DNA of 64,000 nt, from the NCBI RefSeq assembly GCF_003934285.1, contig NZ_RQWJ01000004.1:186001-250000 (forward strand). The letters run 5' to 3'. The notes below the pieces were generated by a model. The model made no database searches, was not told the DNA's origin, and saw only the letters and a program-made list of their open reading frames with translations. The DNA is from Brevundimonas fluminis. Lineage in GTDB: Bacteria; Pseudomonadota; Alphaproteobacteria; Caulobacterales; Caulobacteraceae. Shown here one piece after another: positions 30,679-40,700 of this stretch; within the stretch, counting starts at the first letter, position 1; the number at the start of each line of letters is the position of its first letter. The position numbers and the translations under genes are program-made.

Positions 30679-31539
30679 GTGAAGCCGAACGCCGTCATCG
30701 ACATCAAGGAAGGCCTGAGCCGTCCCGTCTCCATCGGCGGCGGACGGCGGATCGTCTTCATCGCCGGCCCTTGCCAGCTGGAGAGCCGTCAGCACGCGCT
30801 GGAGATGGCCTCGGCGCTGAAGGAGATCGGCGAGCGGCTGAACGTCGGCATCATCTACAAGACCAGCTTCGACAAGGCGAACCGCACCAGCGCGACGGCC
30901 GCACGCGGGTTCGGCCTCGAAGGATCCCTGCCGATCTTCGCCGAGATCCGCGAGTCCCTCGGCCTACCGGTGCTGACCGACGTCCACACCGAGGAACACT
31001 GCCGCATCGCCGGCGAGGTGGTCGACGTGTTGCAGATCCCCGCCTTCCTGAGCCGCCAGACCGACCTGCTGCTGGCCGCCGCCGCGACCGGCAAGGCGAT
31101 CAACGTCAAGAAGGGTCAGTTCCTGGCGCCCTGGGACATGAAGAACGTGGTCGCCAAGATCACCGGGGCCGGCAATCCGAACGTGATGGCGTGCGAGCGA
31201 GGGGCCAGCTTCGGCTACAACACCCTGGTCAGCGACATGCGGGCGCTGCCGGTGCTGCGCGAGATCGGCTGCCCGGTGGTGTTCGACGCGACGCACAGCG
31301 TGCAGCAGCCGGGCGGGCAGGGCACGTCGTCGGGCGGCCAGCGCGAGTTCGTGCCCGTGCTGGCCCGCGCCGCCGTGGCCGTCGGCGTGGACGCGGTCTT
31401 CATGGAGACGCACCAGGACCCCGACAACGCCCCGTCGGACGGCCCCAACATGGTGCCGCTCGACCAGTTCGAGGCCCTGGCGGCCGAACTCATCGCCTAT
31501 GACGACCTGACCAAGAGCCGGATGGCGGCGGCCGCCTGA
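30679..31539 (+). CDS. kdsA: 3-deoxy-8-phosphooctulonate (KDO-8-P) synthase
   Basis: Condenses PEP and arabinose-5-phosphate for KDO in LPS. 286 residues. The barrel start [17 protein letters not shown] carries a Cys in the position that marks metal-dependent (class II) KdsA enzymes. [45 protein letters not shown] and [12 protein letters not shown] are family blocks. The start is GTG at 30679. hldE and hldD follow after a 194-base gap, so LPS core genes are clustered. Confidence 0.96.
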   Translation: MKPNAVIDIKEGLSRPVSIGGGRRIVFIAGPCQLESRQHALEMASALKEIGERLNVGIIYKTSFDKANRTSATAARGFGLEGSLPIFAEIRESLGLPVLTDVHTEEHCRIAGEVVDVLQIPAFLSRQTDLLLAAAATGKAINVKKGQFLAPWDMKNVVAKITGAGNPNVMACERGASFGYNTLVSDMRALPVLREIGCPVVFDATHSVQQPGGQGTSSGGQREFVPVLARAAVAVGVDAVFMETHQDPDNAPSDGPNMVPLDQFEALAAELIAYDDLTKSRMAAAA

Positions 31540-31733
31540 TACGGCGCGGCACACGACCGATTTTGACGCGATGCGCCTTCAGGATGGGCAGATGACGCGC
31601 GACGCCTTCAGGATCCGATCCGGACTCTCCGGACTCTCCGGACTGTGTTTTTCAGGTCCGGGCGGTCCGGCCGCCGCTCGACCGGCGAGGCCATGCGGTT
31701 GTGTCCCCGCGCGTCGCGCTTTAGCTGACCTGC
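31540..31733. repeat. Non-coding gap with short direct and tandem repeats
   Basis: Longest intergenic stretch in the window. The 12-mer CGCCTTCAGGAT occurs at 31574-31585 and 31603-31614. A 9-base unit CGGACTCTC is repeated 2.7 times at 31621-31644. CCGGAC/GTCCGG arms (about 31638-31659) around a T-rich loop could fold a weak terminator for kdsA. No gene or RNA is recognised. Confidence 0.5.
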
Positions 31734-33185
31734 ATGGCTGAGCGCACTTTGGATCTGGGCGGACTGCAGGCGCTGCTGGAGCGCGTGCGCGGGTTGAAGG
31801 TCGCCTGCGTCGGCGACCTGATGCTGGACCGCTACGTCTATGGCGAGGTGGACCGCATCTCCCCGGAGGCGCCCATTCCCGTGCTGAAGGTGAGGCGGCG
31901 CGTCGCGATGCCCGGCGGTGTGGGCAACGTGGCGCGCAACGTCGCGGCGCTCGGCGGGCTCGCGCGTCTCGGCGCGGTGTCGGGTCGGGACGCAGCCGGC
32001 GACGAACTGGCCGCCCTGATCGCGGCCGGGGGCGGCGTCGAGGACGCGGTCGAACGGCGCGAGGGTGCGGACACCATCGTGAAGACTCGGTTCGTCGCCG
32101 CCGGTCAGCAGCTGCTGCGGCTGGATGAGGAAACCGCGCCTCTTATGGGAACAGAAAGCGACGCGTTTTCCGGCGTATCTGTCATTCTTCTCTCAGACTA
32201 TGCGAAAGGCGTCGTCAGCGATCTGATGATCGGACAGGCCCTGAAGACGGCACGGGAGCGGGGCGTGCCGGTGATCGTGGACCCCAAGGGCCGGGATTTC
32301 GCACGTTACGGGGCGGTCGATCTGATCAAGCCGAACGCCAGCGAGCTGGCGGGCGCCACGGGGCTGCCGGTCGGCACGGACGAGGAGGTCGAGGCCGCCC
32401 TGGGAGCCTTGCTGTCGTCGACCGAGGCCAGGGCCGTCGTGGTCACGCGCGCCGGCAAGGGCATGAGCCTGATGCGGCGCGGCGAGGCGGCGAGGCATTT
32501 CCCCGGCCGGGCGCGCGAGGTGTTCGACGTGTCGGGGGCCGGGGACACCGGTCTTGCGGCGCTGGGGCTGGCGCTGGGCGCCGGTGCGACGCTGGAGACG
32601 GCGGTGGAGTTCGCCATTCTGGCTTCCGGCGTGGTGGTCGGGAAGGCCGGGACGGCGACGGTGTCGCCCGCCGAGCTGATCGACGCGGAGATGAGCCAGC
32701 ACGCGGCCGGGGCCCACGCCAAGGTCATGCCGCTGGAAGAACTGGCGCACGTGGTCGAGGGCTGGAAGCGGCAGGGACTGAAGGTCGGCTTCACCAACGG
32801 CTGTTTCGACATCCTGCACCGCGGGCACGTGGCCTATCTGGCGCAGGCGCGGTCGTGGTGCGACCGGCTGGTCGTGGCGCTCAACACCGACGCCTCGGTG
32901 CGGCGACTGAAAGGCGAAGGCCGGCCGATCAACGATCTGGACAGCCGGGCCGTGGTCATCGGCGGGCTGGGCAGCGTGGACCGGGTGACCAGCTTCGACG
33001 ATCCGACGCCGCTGGCGCTGATCGAGCGGCTGAGGCCCGACGTGCTGATCAAGGGCGCGGACTACACCCGCGAAGGCGTGGTCGGCGGCGATCTGGTCGA
33101 AAGCTGGGGCGGCGAGGTGAGGCTGGCGACGTTCGAGGACGGGTTTTCCACCACCCGCACGATCGAGAAGATGAAGGACCGCTGA
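31734..33185 (+). CDS. hldE: Bifunctional heptose 7-phosphate kinase / heptose 1-phosphate adenylyltransferase
   Basis: 483 residues, two domains. The N-terminal PfkB-type kinase (about 1-320) has GDLMLDRYVYG, MPGGVGNVARNVAALGG, and the anion hole/catalytic base DVSGAGDTG. The C-terminal nucleotidyltransferase (about 345-483) has TNGCFDILHRGHVAYLAQAR, the HxGH motif (HRGH), and ends FSTTRTIEKM. Together they make ADP-heptose for the LPS inner core. The stop overlaps the start of hldD (TGATG). A stretch around 32130-32200 uses unusually AT-ended codons. Confidence 0.96.
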   Translation: MAERTLDLGGLQALLERVRGLKVACVGDLMLDRYVYGEVDRISPEAPIPVLKVRRRVAMPGGVGNVARNVAALGGLARLGAVSGRDAAGDELAALIAAGGGVEDAVERREGADTIVKTRFVAAGQQLLRLDEETAPLMGTESDAFSGVSVILLSDYAKGVVSDLMIGQALKTARERGVPVIVDPKGRDFARYGAVDLIKPNASELAGATGLPVGTDEEVEAALGALLSSTEARAVVVTRAGKGMSLMRRGEAARHFPGRAREVFDVSGAGDTGLAALGLALGAGATLETAVEFAILASGVVVGKAGTATVSPAELIDAEMSQHAAGAHAKVMPLEELAHVVEGWKRQGLKVGFTNGCFDILHRGHVAYLAQARSWCDRLVVALNTDASVRRLKGEGRPINDLDSRAVVIGGLGSVDRVTSFDDPTPLALIERLRPDVLIKGADYTREGVVGGDLVESWGGEVRLATFEDGFSTTRTIEKMKDR

Positions 33186-34186
33186 TGGCGCGACGGATGA
33201 TCGTGGTGACGGGCGGCGCGGGCTTCATCGGCTCGAACGTGGTCGCGCGCCTGTCCGCGGAGGACCGGCGGGACGTGGTCGTCTGCGACCGGCTGGAAGA
33301 CGCCGCGTCGGGCAAGTGGAAGAACCTGGCCAAGCACCGGCTGGCCGACTTCTGGCAGCCGGAGGAGCTGTTCGAGAAGCTGGAACGGCACGCCGACCGT
33401 GTGGAGGCGGTGGTGCACATGGGCGCGATCTCGGCGACCACGGAGCCCGACGCGGACCTGATCCTGCGCACGAACTTCAGCCTGTCGCGCGATCTGTGGG
33501 ACTGGTGCGCGCTGCGGGACGCGCGGCTGATCTACGCCTCGTCGGCGGCGACCTACGGCGACGGGGAAGAGGGCTTCGACGACGACGATGATCTTGAAAG
33601 TCTGTCGGCACTGCGCCCGCTAAATGCTTATGGATGGTCGAAATTCCTGTTTGACCAGTACGCGGTTCGGCAGGCGGAAGAGGGCCACGCGCCCAGCCAG
33701 TGGGCGGGGCTGAAGTTCTTCAACGTCTATGGGCCGAACGAAGGCCACAAGGGCACGATGAAGTCGGTCGTGGCGCAGATCTGGCCCAAGGTCGCGGCGG
33801 GCGAGCCGGTGACCCTGTTCCGGTCGCACAACCCGGACTATCCGGACGGCGGCCAGATGCGGGACTTCGTCTATGTGGACGACGTCGTCGACGTGATCGC
33901 CTGGCTGCTGGAGAGGCCCGAGGTCTCGGGAATATTCAACGCCGGTTCGGGGACGGCGCGATCGTTCCTGGACCTCGCCAACGCGACCTTCGCAGCGGCG
34001 GGCGTGGCGCCGGCGGTCGAGTACGTCGACACGCCCGAGAGCATCCGGGACAAGTACCAGTACTTCACCGAGGCGCGCATGGACCGGCTGCGCGAGGCCG
34101 GCTTTCCCGGGCAGTCGACGCCGCTGGAAGAGGGCGTGCGGCGTTACGTGCAGGACTTCCTGATGACGGCGGACCCGTACAGATGA
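33185..34186 (+). CDS. hldD: ADP-L-glycero-D-manno-heptose 6-epimerase
   Basis: 333-residue extended SDR that inverts C6 of ADP-heptose. It has the NAD(P) site TGGAGFIGSNVV near the N-terminus, AISATTEPD, the Ser/Tyr/Lys catalytic set in YASSAATYGDG and YGWSKFLFD, and FFNVYGPNEGHKGTMKSVV typical of HldD. The last bases overlap the DUF3089 gene (ATGA). With hldE it supplies the final ADP-heptose donor. Confidence 0.95.
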   Translation: MARRMIVVTGGAGFIGSNVVARLSAEDRRDVVVCDRLEDAASGKWKNLAKHRLADFWQPEELFEKLERHADRVEAVVHMGAISATTEPDADLILRTNFSLSRDLWDWCALRDARLIYASSAATYGDGEEGFDDDDDLESLSALRPLNAYGWSKFLFDQYAVRQAEEGHAPSQWAGLKFFNVYGPNEGHKGTMKSVVAQIWPKVAAGEPVTLFRSHNPDYPDGGQMRDFVYVDDVVDVIAWLLERPEVSGIFNAGSGTARSFLDLANATFAAAGVAPAVEYVDTPESIRDKYQYFTEARMDRLREAGFPGQSTPLEEGVRRYVQDFLMTADPYR

Positions 34187-35322
34187 AGGGGCCCCGGCTG
34201 ACCTGGCGCCAGTGGGTCGGTCTGACGGGGTTCGCCGTCGTCTTCGTGCTGACGGCGGCCGCCCTGGTGTGGCGGGGCGACATCCTGCGCGCGGGGCTGG
34301 ACCCGCAGGTGCCGTTCCAGACCTATGAGCCGCCGCCGGCCCCGGACTATGCCGCGCGCGACGCGTGGGCGCTGTGGGAGGCCCGCGCCCCCGGGGCCGG
34401 AGACGTGCCGGTCTTCTTCGTGCATTCCACGACCTATGACGGCGGCGCGCACTGGAACGCGCCGATCGGGGACCGCAAGGCCGACGCCTATCTTCGCAGG
34501 GTGGTCCTGCCCAATCACGCCGGGCCGTTCGCCAGGGCCGGTCCGGTCAGCGCGCCGAGGTACCGGCAGGCGAGCCTTTACACGCGGCTGACGTTGAGGG
34601 ACGACGCGCGGGAGGCGCGGGCGTTCGCCTGGCGCGACGTGGAGGCCGCGTTCGACGCCTGGCTGGCGCGGCATCCCGAAGGGCCGCTGGTGCTGGCCGG
34701 GATGGAGCAGGGCGCCGAGCTGGTGGACCGGCTGGTGAAGGCGCGGGTGGCGACCGATCCGGCGCTGAGGCGTCGACTCGTCGCGGTCTATCTGATCGAC
34801 GCGGTGGTGGCGGTCGACGACGTGCCTCCCGCCGTTCCGGCCTGCGCGGCGCGCGATCAGGCGGGCTGTCTCGTGGCCTTCTCCGCGGTCGGGGAAGACG
34901 GCGACGGCGCGGGCCGGCGGAGGTTGAGGCGTGCGCTCGTCTGGGACGGCGAGCGGCTTGTGGATCTGGACGGACGCGACGCCCTGTGCGTGAACCCCAT
35001 CTCCGGCGTCGTCGACGGCGGGCGGACGGAGATCCGGGCCCACGGCGGCGCGACCAACGCCACGGGGCTGGAATGGGAGGCGCACCCGGCGCTGCAGGGC
35101 GGCCTGATCACCGCCGAGTGCCGCGACGGTCTGCTGCGGCACGCGCGCGCCCGCGGCGAGTCCTTCCGGCGAGGAGGATCATGGGCGGATCGCAGAAAGG
35201 CGATGCCTTACAACCTGTTCTATGGCGATCTTGAGCGCGACGTGCAGGCGCGGATCACGGCGTGGCCGGGTCAATCGGACGTGCGGCCGTCGCGCCAGTC
35301 GAACAGCGCCTCGAGCACCTGA
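34183..35322 (+). CDS. DUF3089 family membrane-anchored protein
   Basis: 379 residues. One N-terminal membrane anchor (about 13-30) is followed by an alpha/beta-hydrolase-like domain. DUF3089 features are DVPVFFVHSTTYDGGAHWNAP, YRQASLYTRLT, AFDAWLARHPEGPLVLAGMEQGAELVDRLV and a late CVNPISGVV. In the usual lipase-like elbow G-x-S-x-G the Ser position reads G-M-E-Q-G, so the nucleophile appears to be replaced. It is coupled to hldD by a four-base overlap. Its 3' end overlaps the convergent recG by 52 bases. Role unknown, perhaps in envelope metabolism. Confidence 0.75.
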   Translation: MKGPRLTWRQWVGLTGFAVVFVLTAAALVWRGDILRAGLDPQVPFQTYEPPPAPDYAARDAWALWEARAPGAGDVPVFFVHSTTYDGGAHWNAPIGDRKADAYLRRVVLPNHAGPFARAGPVSAPRYRQASLYTRLTLRDDAREARAFAWRDVEAAFDAWLARHPEGPLVLAGMEQGAELVDRLVKARVATDPALRRRLVAVYLIDAVVAVDDVPPAVPACAARDQAGCLVAFSAVGEDGDGAGRRRLRRALVWDGERLVDLDGRDALCVNPISGVVDGGRTEIRAHGGATNATGLEWEAHPALQGGLITAECRDGLLRHARARGESFRRGGSWADRRKAMPYNLFYGDLERDVQARITAWPGQSDVRPSRQSNSASST

Positions 35323-37355
35323 ACCGCCCGGCCGCGCGGGCTTTCCAGCCTGGGATCGCGGCTGAGGATCAGGCGCGCGTCGTCCGCCGCGGCGCGCAGC
35401 AGGTCGCGGTGCCGGATCGGGTCGGCGAAGCGATAGGCCGGGAAACCTGACTGGCGCAGGCCGATGGGATCGCCGCCGCCCCGCAGGCGGAAATCCGCCT
35501 CGGCGATCTCGAAGCCGTCGTCGGTGTTCCGAAGAATCTCCAGTCTTTCCCGCGCGGACCCGCCCAGACCTTGCTCGCCGGTCGCATAGAGCAGGATGCA
35601 GGAACTGGCTTTGGCCCCGCGCCCGACGCGGCCGCGGAGCTGGTGCAACTGGGCCAGACCGAAGCGGTCGGCGCGTTCGATGACCATGATCGACGCGTTC
35701 GGCACGTCGACCCCGACCTCGACGACGGTGGTGGCGACCAGCACCGGCAGCGAGCCGGCGGCGAAGCGGCGCATGACCTCCTCACGCTCCGGTCCCGGCA
35801 TCTGGCCGTGGGCGAGGCCTACTTCGAGACCCAGCCGTTTCGACAGATCGGCCGCGCGCGCCTCGGCCGCCGCGAGGTCTCCCGTCTCGGACTCCGCGAC
35901 CAGCGGGCAGATCCAGTAGGCCTGGGCCCCGTCGGCCACGGCCCGGCCGAGACGCCCGGCGACCTCGTCCAGCCGTTCGACGGGCAGGACGGCGGTGGTC
36001 ACGGGCGTGCGGCCCGGCGGCTTCTCCTCGAGGCGGGAGACCTCCAGATCGCCGAACCTGGTCAGCTCCAGCGTGCGCGGGATCGGCGTGGCCGACATGG
36101 TCAGCATGTGCACGCCCTCGCCCTTGGCCTGAAGCCGGGCGCGCTGTTCGACCCCGAAGCGGTGCTGCTCGTCCACGACGACGAGACCGAGCCGGCGAAA
36201 GGCCACGGCGTCCTGGAACAGGGCATGCGTGCCGATCGCGACGTGGGCGGAACCGTCGGCCAGGGCCGTGAGCGCGGCGCGGCGGTGGGAGACGGCGTCG
36301 CGGCCGGTCAGCAGCAGGGCGGTGAGGCCGGCCGATGCCAGCAACGGCCGGAGTCGCTCGCAGTGCTGGCGGGCGAGGATCTCGGTCGGAGCCATCAGGG
36401 CCGACTGGAAGCCGGACGAGGCGGCGTCGGCCATAACCAGGGCGGCGACGGCCGTCTTGCCGGAGCCCACGTCGCCCTGGAGCAGGCGGGCCATGCGCGT
36501 GCCGGAGCCGAGGTCGGCGCGGATCTCCGCCACCGCCCGCACCTGTGCGCCCGTCAGCCGGAACGGCAGGGCGGCCTGAAGCGCCTCCGACGCCGGGCCC
36601 GCGGCGATCACCGGGGCCGGTTGAGCCTGGCGCGCGGCGCGGCGACGGGCGAGGGCGAGCTGGTGGGCCAGCAGCTCGTCGTAGGCCAGTCGTTGGCGGG
36701 CCGGGGCGTCGGGCTCCAGCTCGGGCAAGGATCGGGGCGCGTGCAGGGCCTCGACCGCCTCTCGCCAGCAGGCCCAGCGGCTGCGCGCCAACCAGGCCGG
36801 ATCCTGCCACTCGGGCAGGTCGGCGACCGCGCTCAGGGCCTGCTGGACCAACTTGCGGATCTGGCGCGAGGTCAGGCCCTGCGTCGCCGGGTAGACGGGC
36901 TCGGAGGCCGCCGGCTGATCCTCGCCGTCGACCTGGTAGACGTCCGGATGGACGATCTGCACCTCGCCGTTGAAGCGTTCGACCTTTCCGGAAACGAGCC
37001 GGGCCTCGCCGCGCGGCAACAGGCGTTCGACGTGCCGGGCCGAGCCACCGAACCAGACCAGGTGCACGAAGCCGGTGTGGTCGGAAGCGCGCACCTTCAA
37101 CGGCACGCCCGGCTTTCCCGGCGCGATGACGCGGTCGACCACGACGGTGAAGACGCCGACCTGATCCTCCACCGCCTCGGCGGCGGTCATGGGGCGACGC
37201 AGGATCAGCCCGGCGGGCGGCAGGAAGACGAGGTCACGGACGAGGGGCCCGGCGACCTTCCGCACCAGAGGCAGCACCTTCTGGCCCACGCCCTTGAGGG
37301 TGGAGACCTCGGCGAAGAGGGGGAACAGAATCTCCGGTCGCATCCTTGTCAGCAT
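35271..37355 (-). CDS. recG: ATP-dependent DNA helicase RecG
   Basis: 694-residue fork-reversal helicase. The N-terminal wedge/OB domain (about 1-230) is followed by SF2 helicase motifs: Walker A GDVGSGKTAVAA, PTEILARQH, VVDEQHRFGVEQR (DEQH box), TMSATPIPRTL, VATTVVEVGVDVPNA and QLRGRVGRG. The C-terminal TRG-type motif is LRGGGDPIGLRQSG. The start is ATG at 37355 or, equally plausibly, the in-frame ATG at 37343 (MRPEILFPLF). It is divergent from sdhE-mfd and convergent with the DUF3089 gene. Confidence 0.96.
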   Translation of the reverse strand: MLTRMRPEILFPLFAEVSTLKGVGQKVLPLVRKVAGPLVRDLVFLPPAGLILRRPMTAAEAVEDQVGVFTVVVDRVIAPGKPGVPLKVRASDHTGFVHLVWFGGSARHVERLLPRGEARLVSGKVERFNGEVQIVHPDVYQVDGEDQPAASEPVYPATQGLTSRQIRKLVQQALSAVADLPEWQDPAWLARSRWACWREAVEALHAPRSLPELEPDAPARQRLAYDELLAHQLALARRRAARQAQPAPVIAAGPASEALQAALPFRLTGAQVRAVAEIRADLGSGTRMARLLQGDVGSGKTAVAALVMADAASSGFQSALMAPTEILARQHCERLRPLLASAGLTALLLTGRDAVSHRRAALTALADGSAHVAIGTHALFQDAVAFRRLGLVVVDEQHRFGVEQRARLQAKGEGVHMLTMSATPIPRTLELTRFGDLEVSRLEEKPPGRTPVTTAVLPVERLDEVAGRLGRAVADGAQAYWICPLVAESETGDLAAAEARAADLSKRLGLEVGLAHGQMPGPEREEVMRRFAAGSLPVLVATTVVEVGVDVPNASIMVIERADRFGLAQLHQLRGRVGRGAKASSCILLYATGEQGLGGSARERLEILRNTDDGFEIAEADFRLRGGGDPIGLRQSGFPAYRFADPIRHRDLLRAAADDARLILSRDPRLESPRGRAVQVLEALFDWRDGRTSD

Positions 37356-37440
37356 ACGGCCGCCGCGCGGGTGGCGAAATCGGCCCGGGGCGTCTATCTG
37401 GACGCTCCAACCAGATCATCGAGACCGGGCAAGAATTCTT

Positions 37441-37758
37441 GTGACCGAACACGTCGTGCGTTCCGAATCCGAGCCTTCAGAACGGCTGCGCCGGCTGACC
37501 TTCCGCGCCTGGCGGCGAGGCTTCCGCGAGGCCGACCTGGTGCTGGGGCCGTTCGTGGAGCAGGTCGGACCGGCGCTGTCCGACACGGAGCTGACGGCGT
37601 TCGAGGCCCTGCTGGACGTGGACGACGACCACCGGATCTATGCCTGGATCATCGGCGGGGCCGAGACGCCGGCGGAGCATGAGACGCCGCTGATGGCGCG
37701 GTTGCGGACCTTCATGCGCGACCACGTGTCCGCCGCGGTCGCGCAGGGGGCGGGCTGA
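37441..37758 (+). CDS. sdhE: Succinate dehydrogenase assembly factor SdhE (DUF339/CptB)
   Basis: 105 residues. Core RLRRLTFRAWRRGFREADLVLG contains the conserved RGxxE-type FAD-attachment motif (RRGFREAD). A helical YgfY fold follows (LTAFEALLDVDDDHRIYAWI). SdhE promotes covalent flavinylation of SdhA. The start is GTG at 37441. The stop overlaps mfd (TGATG). The recG-sdhE-mfd arrangement is common in alphaproteobacteria. Confidence 0.88.
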   Translation: MTEHVVRSESEPSERLRRLTFRAWRRGFREADLVLGPFVEQVGPALSDTELTAFEALLDVDDDHRIYAWIIGGAETPAEHETPLMARLRTFMRDHVSAAVAQGAG

Positions 37759-40700
37759 TGGACGGATCGACGCTCAAGGCCGGCGAGGCCGAGATCGGCG
37801 GCGCGCCGGAGGGGCTGGACGCCCTGGTGGTGGCCGACGCGCTGAAGGAGGAGGGCGGGATCGCCCTGTTCGTGGCGCGGGACCTGTCTCGGGCGACGCA
37901 GTTCGCCCAGGCCATGGCCTTTTTTGCCCCGGACGTCGAGACGCTGACCTTCCCCGCGTGGGACGTGCTGCCGTACGACCGGCTGAGCCCAACGCCGGCC
38001 GTGTCGGCGGAGCGGATGGCGGCGCTGAGCCGGCTTGGGCGGCGCGATCCGAAGGACCCGACGCCGCTGCTGGTGGTGACCACCGTATCGGCGGCGACGC
38101 AGCGCGTGCCGGCGAGGAGCCTGACGCAGGACGCTGCCTTCGAGGCATCCATCGGCGACGAGGTCGACCTGGCCGAGCTGGAGCGGCATTTCGCGGCCAA
38201 CGGCTACGTCCGCGCCTCGACCGTGTCGGAACGCGGCGAGTTCGCGGTTCGGGGCGGGGTGGTGGACGTGTTCCCGCCGGGCTTCGAGGAGCCGGTGCGC
38301 CTGGACCTGTTCGGGTCCGAACTGGAGCAGATCCGCACCTTCGACCCGGAGACGCAGCGATCCACCGGCAAGCGCGAGAGCCTGACGCTGGCGCCGGTGT
38401 CGGAGGCGCTGCTGACGCCGGAGAGCATCTCGCGGTTCCGCACGGGCTGGCTGAACCTGTTCGGGGCGGCGGGCGACGACATGATGTACGCCGCCGTCAG
38501 CGAGGGCGCGCGGCGGCAGGGGCTGGAGCACTGGCTGCCTCTGCTGCACGAGCGGCTCGACACGTTGTTCGACCATCTGCCGGACGGCGCGCCGGTGTTC
38601 TTGGACCCGCAGGTCGAGGCGGCGCGGGCGGAGCGGTGGTCGCTGATCGCCGACGCCCATGACGCGCGCAAGGCGTCCAAAGACGGGCCGTCGAAGTCGT
38701 CCGGCGCGTGGCGCGTGTTGCCGCCGGAGCGGCTGTATCTGCCCGAGAGCGACTGGAACGCCGCGCTGGCGGGGCGGAAGGTGCGGCGGCTGTCGCCCTT
38801 CGCGGGGCAGGGCGTGGACGCCGGCGGGCGCCTGGGACGGACCTTCGCGGCCGAGCGGGCGCAGGACAGCGTCAACCTGTTCGAGGCGGTGGCGCAGCAC
38901 GTGAAGGCGCTGCGCGCGGAGGGGCGCAAGGTGATCTTCGCCAGTTGGACCGAAGGGAGTTCCGAGCGGCTCGCCGCCATGCTGGGCGACCATGGCGTCC
39001 AGCCGGTCGTCGCGGTGCGCGACTGGGGGGACGTGGCCAAGGCGTCGAAGGAGATGATCCTGCGCGCGGTCGTGCCGATCGACCACGGCTTCGTCGCGCC
39101 GGGCTTCGCCGTCATCAGCGAGACCGACATCCTGGGCGACCGGCTGGCCCGTCCGCGGCGCAAGCGGCGGGCCGCGAACTTCCTTGCCGAGGCTTCGGCT
39201 CTGACCGCGGGCGACCTGGTGGTGCACCTGGACCACGGGATCGGCCGGTACGAGGGCCTGAGGACGCTGGAGATCCAGGAGGCGCCGCACGACTGCCTGG
39301 AGCTGCTCTACGCCGGCGAGAGCAAGCTGTATCTGCCCGTCGAAAACATAGATCTTCTGACTCGATACGGGTCGGACGCGGACGGCGTGCAGCTGGACCG
39401 GCTGGGCGGGGCGGGATGGCAGGCGCGCAAGGCCAGGGCCAAGGCGCGCTTGCGCGAGATGGCCGAGGGCCTGATCGCGCTGGCGGCCAAGCGCGCCCTG
39501 AAGACGTCGGACGCCGTCACGCCGCCGCACGGGCTGTTCGACGAGTTCTGCGCCCGCTTCCCGTACGAGGAGACGGACGACCAGCTGAACGCGGTCGGCG
39601 ACGTGCTGGAGGACCTGGGCAAGGGCATGCCGATGGACCGGCTGGTCTGCGGCGACGTGGGCTTTGGCAAGACCGAGGTGGCGCTGCGGGCGGCCTTCGT
39701 GGTGGCGCTGTCGGGCATGCAGGTGGCCGTGGTGTGCCCGACCACGCTGCTGGCGCGGCAGCATTTCAAGACTTTCAGCGAGCGCTTCGCCGGCTGGCCG
39801 GTGAAGGTGCGGCACCTGTCGCGGATGGTGACGGCGAAGGAGGCGGCGGAGACCCGCGCGGGGCTGAAGGACGGCTCGATCGAGATCGTGGTCGGCACCC
39901 ATGCGGTGCTGAGCGACCAGGTCGGGTTCAAGAACCTGGGCCTGGTGATCGTCGACGAGGAGCAGCACTTCGGCGTCAAGCACAAGGAGAAGCTCAAGGC
40001 CCTGCGCGCCGACGTGCACCTGCTGACGCTCACGGCCACGCCGATCCCGCGCACGCTGCAGATGGCGCTGTCGGGCCTGAGGGAGATGTCGATCATCGCC
40101 ACCCCGCCGGTCGACCGTCTGGCGGTGCGGACCTATGTGACGCCTCAGGATCCGGTGCTGATCCGCGAGGCCCTTCTGCGCGAGAAGTATCGTGGGGGGC
40201 AGGCCTTCTACGTCGTGCCGCGGCTGAAGGATCTGGAGGGCGTCGAGCGGTTCCTGCGCGAGCAGGTGCCGGAGGTGACGTTCACCGTCGGCCACGGGCA
40301 GATGAGCCCGACCCAGCTGGAGGATGTGATGAGCGCCTTCTACGACGGGCGCTACGACGTGCTGGTGTCGACCACGATCGTGGAGAGCGGCATCGACATT
40401 CCGACCGCCAACACCCTCATCGTGCATCGCGCCGACATGTTCGGCCTGGCCCAGCTGCACCAGATCCGAGGCCGGATCGGGCGGGCCAAGGCGCGGGCCT
40501 TCGCCTATCTGACCACCGACCCGAACAAGCCGCTGAGCCTGTCGGCCGAGCGGCGGCTGCAGGTCCTGCAGTCGCTGGACAACCTGGGCGCCGGCTTCCA
40601 GCTGGCCAGCCACGATCTGGATCAGCGCGGCGGCGGCAACCTGCTGGGCGACGAACAGTCCGGGCACATCCGGGAGGTGGGCGTCGAACTGTATCAGCAG

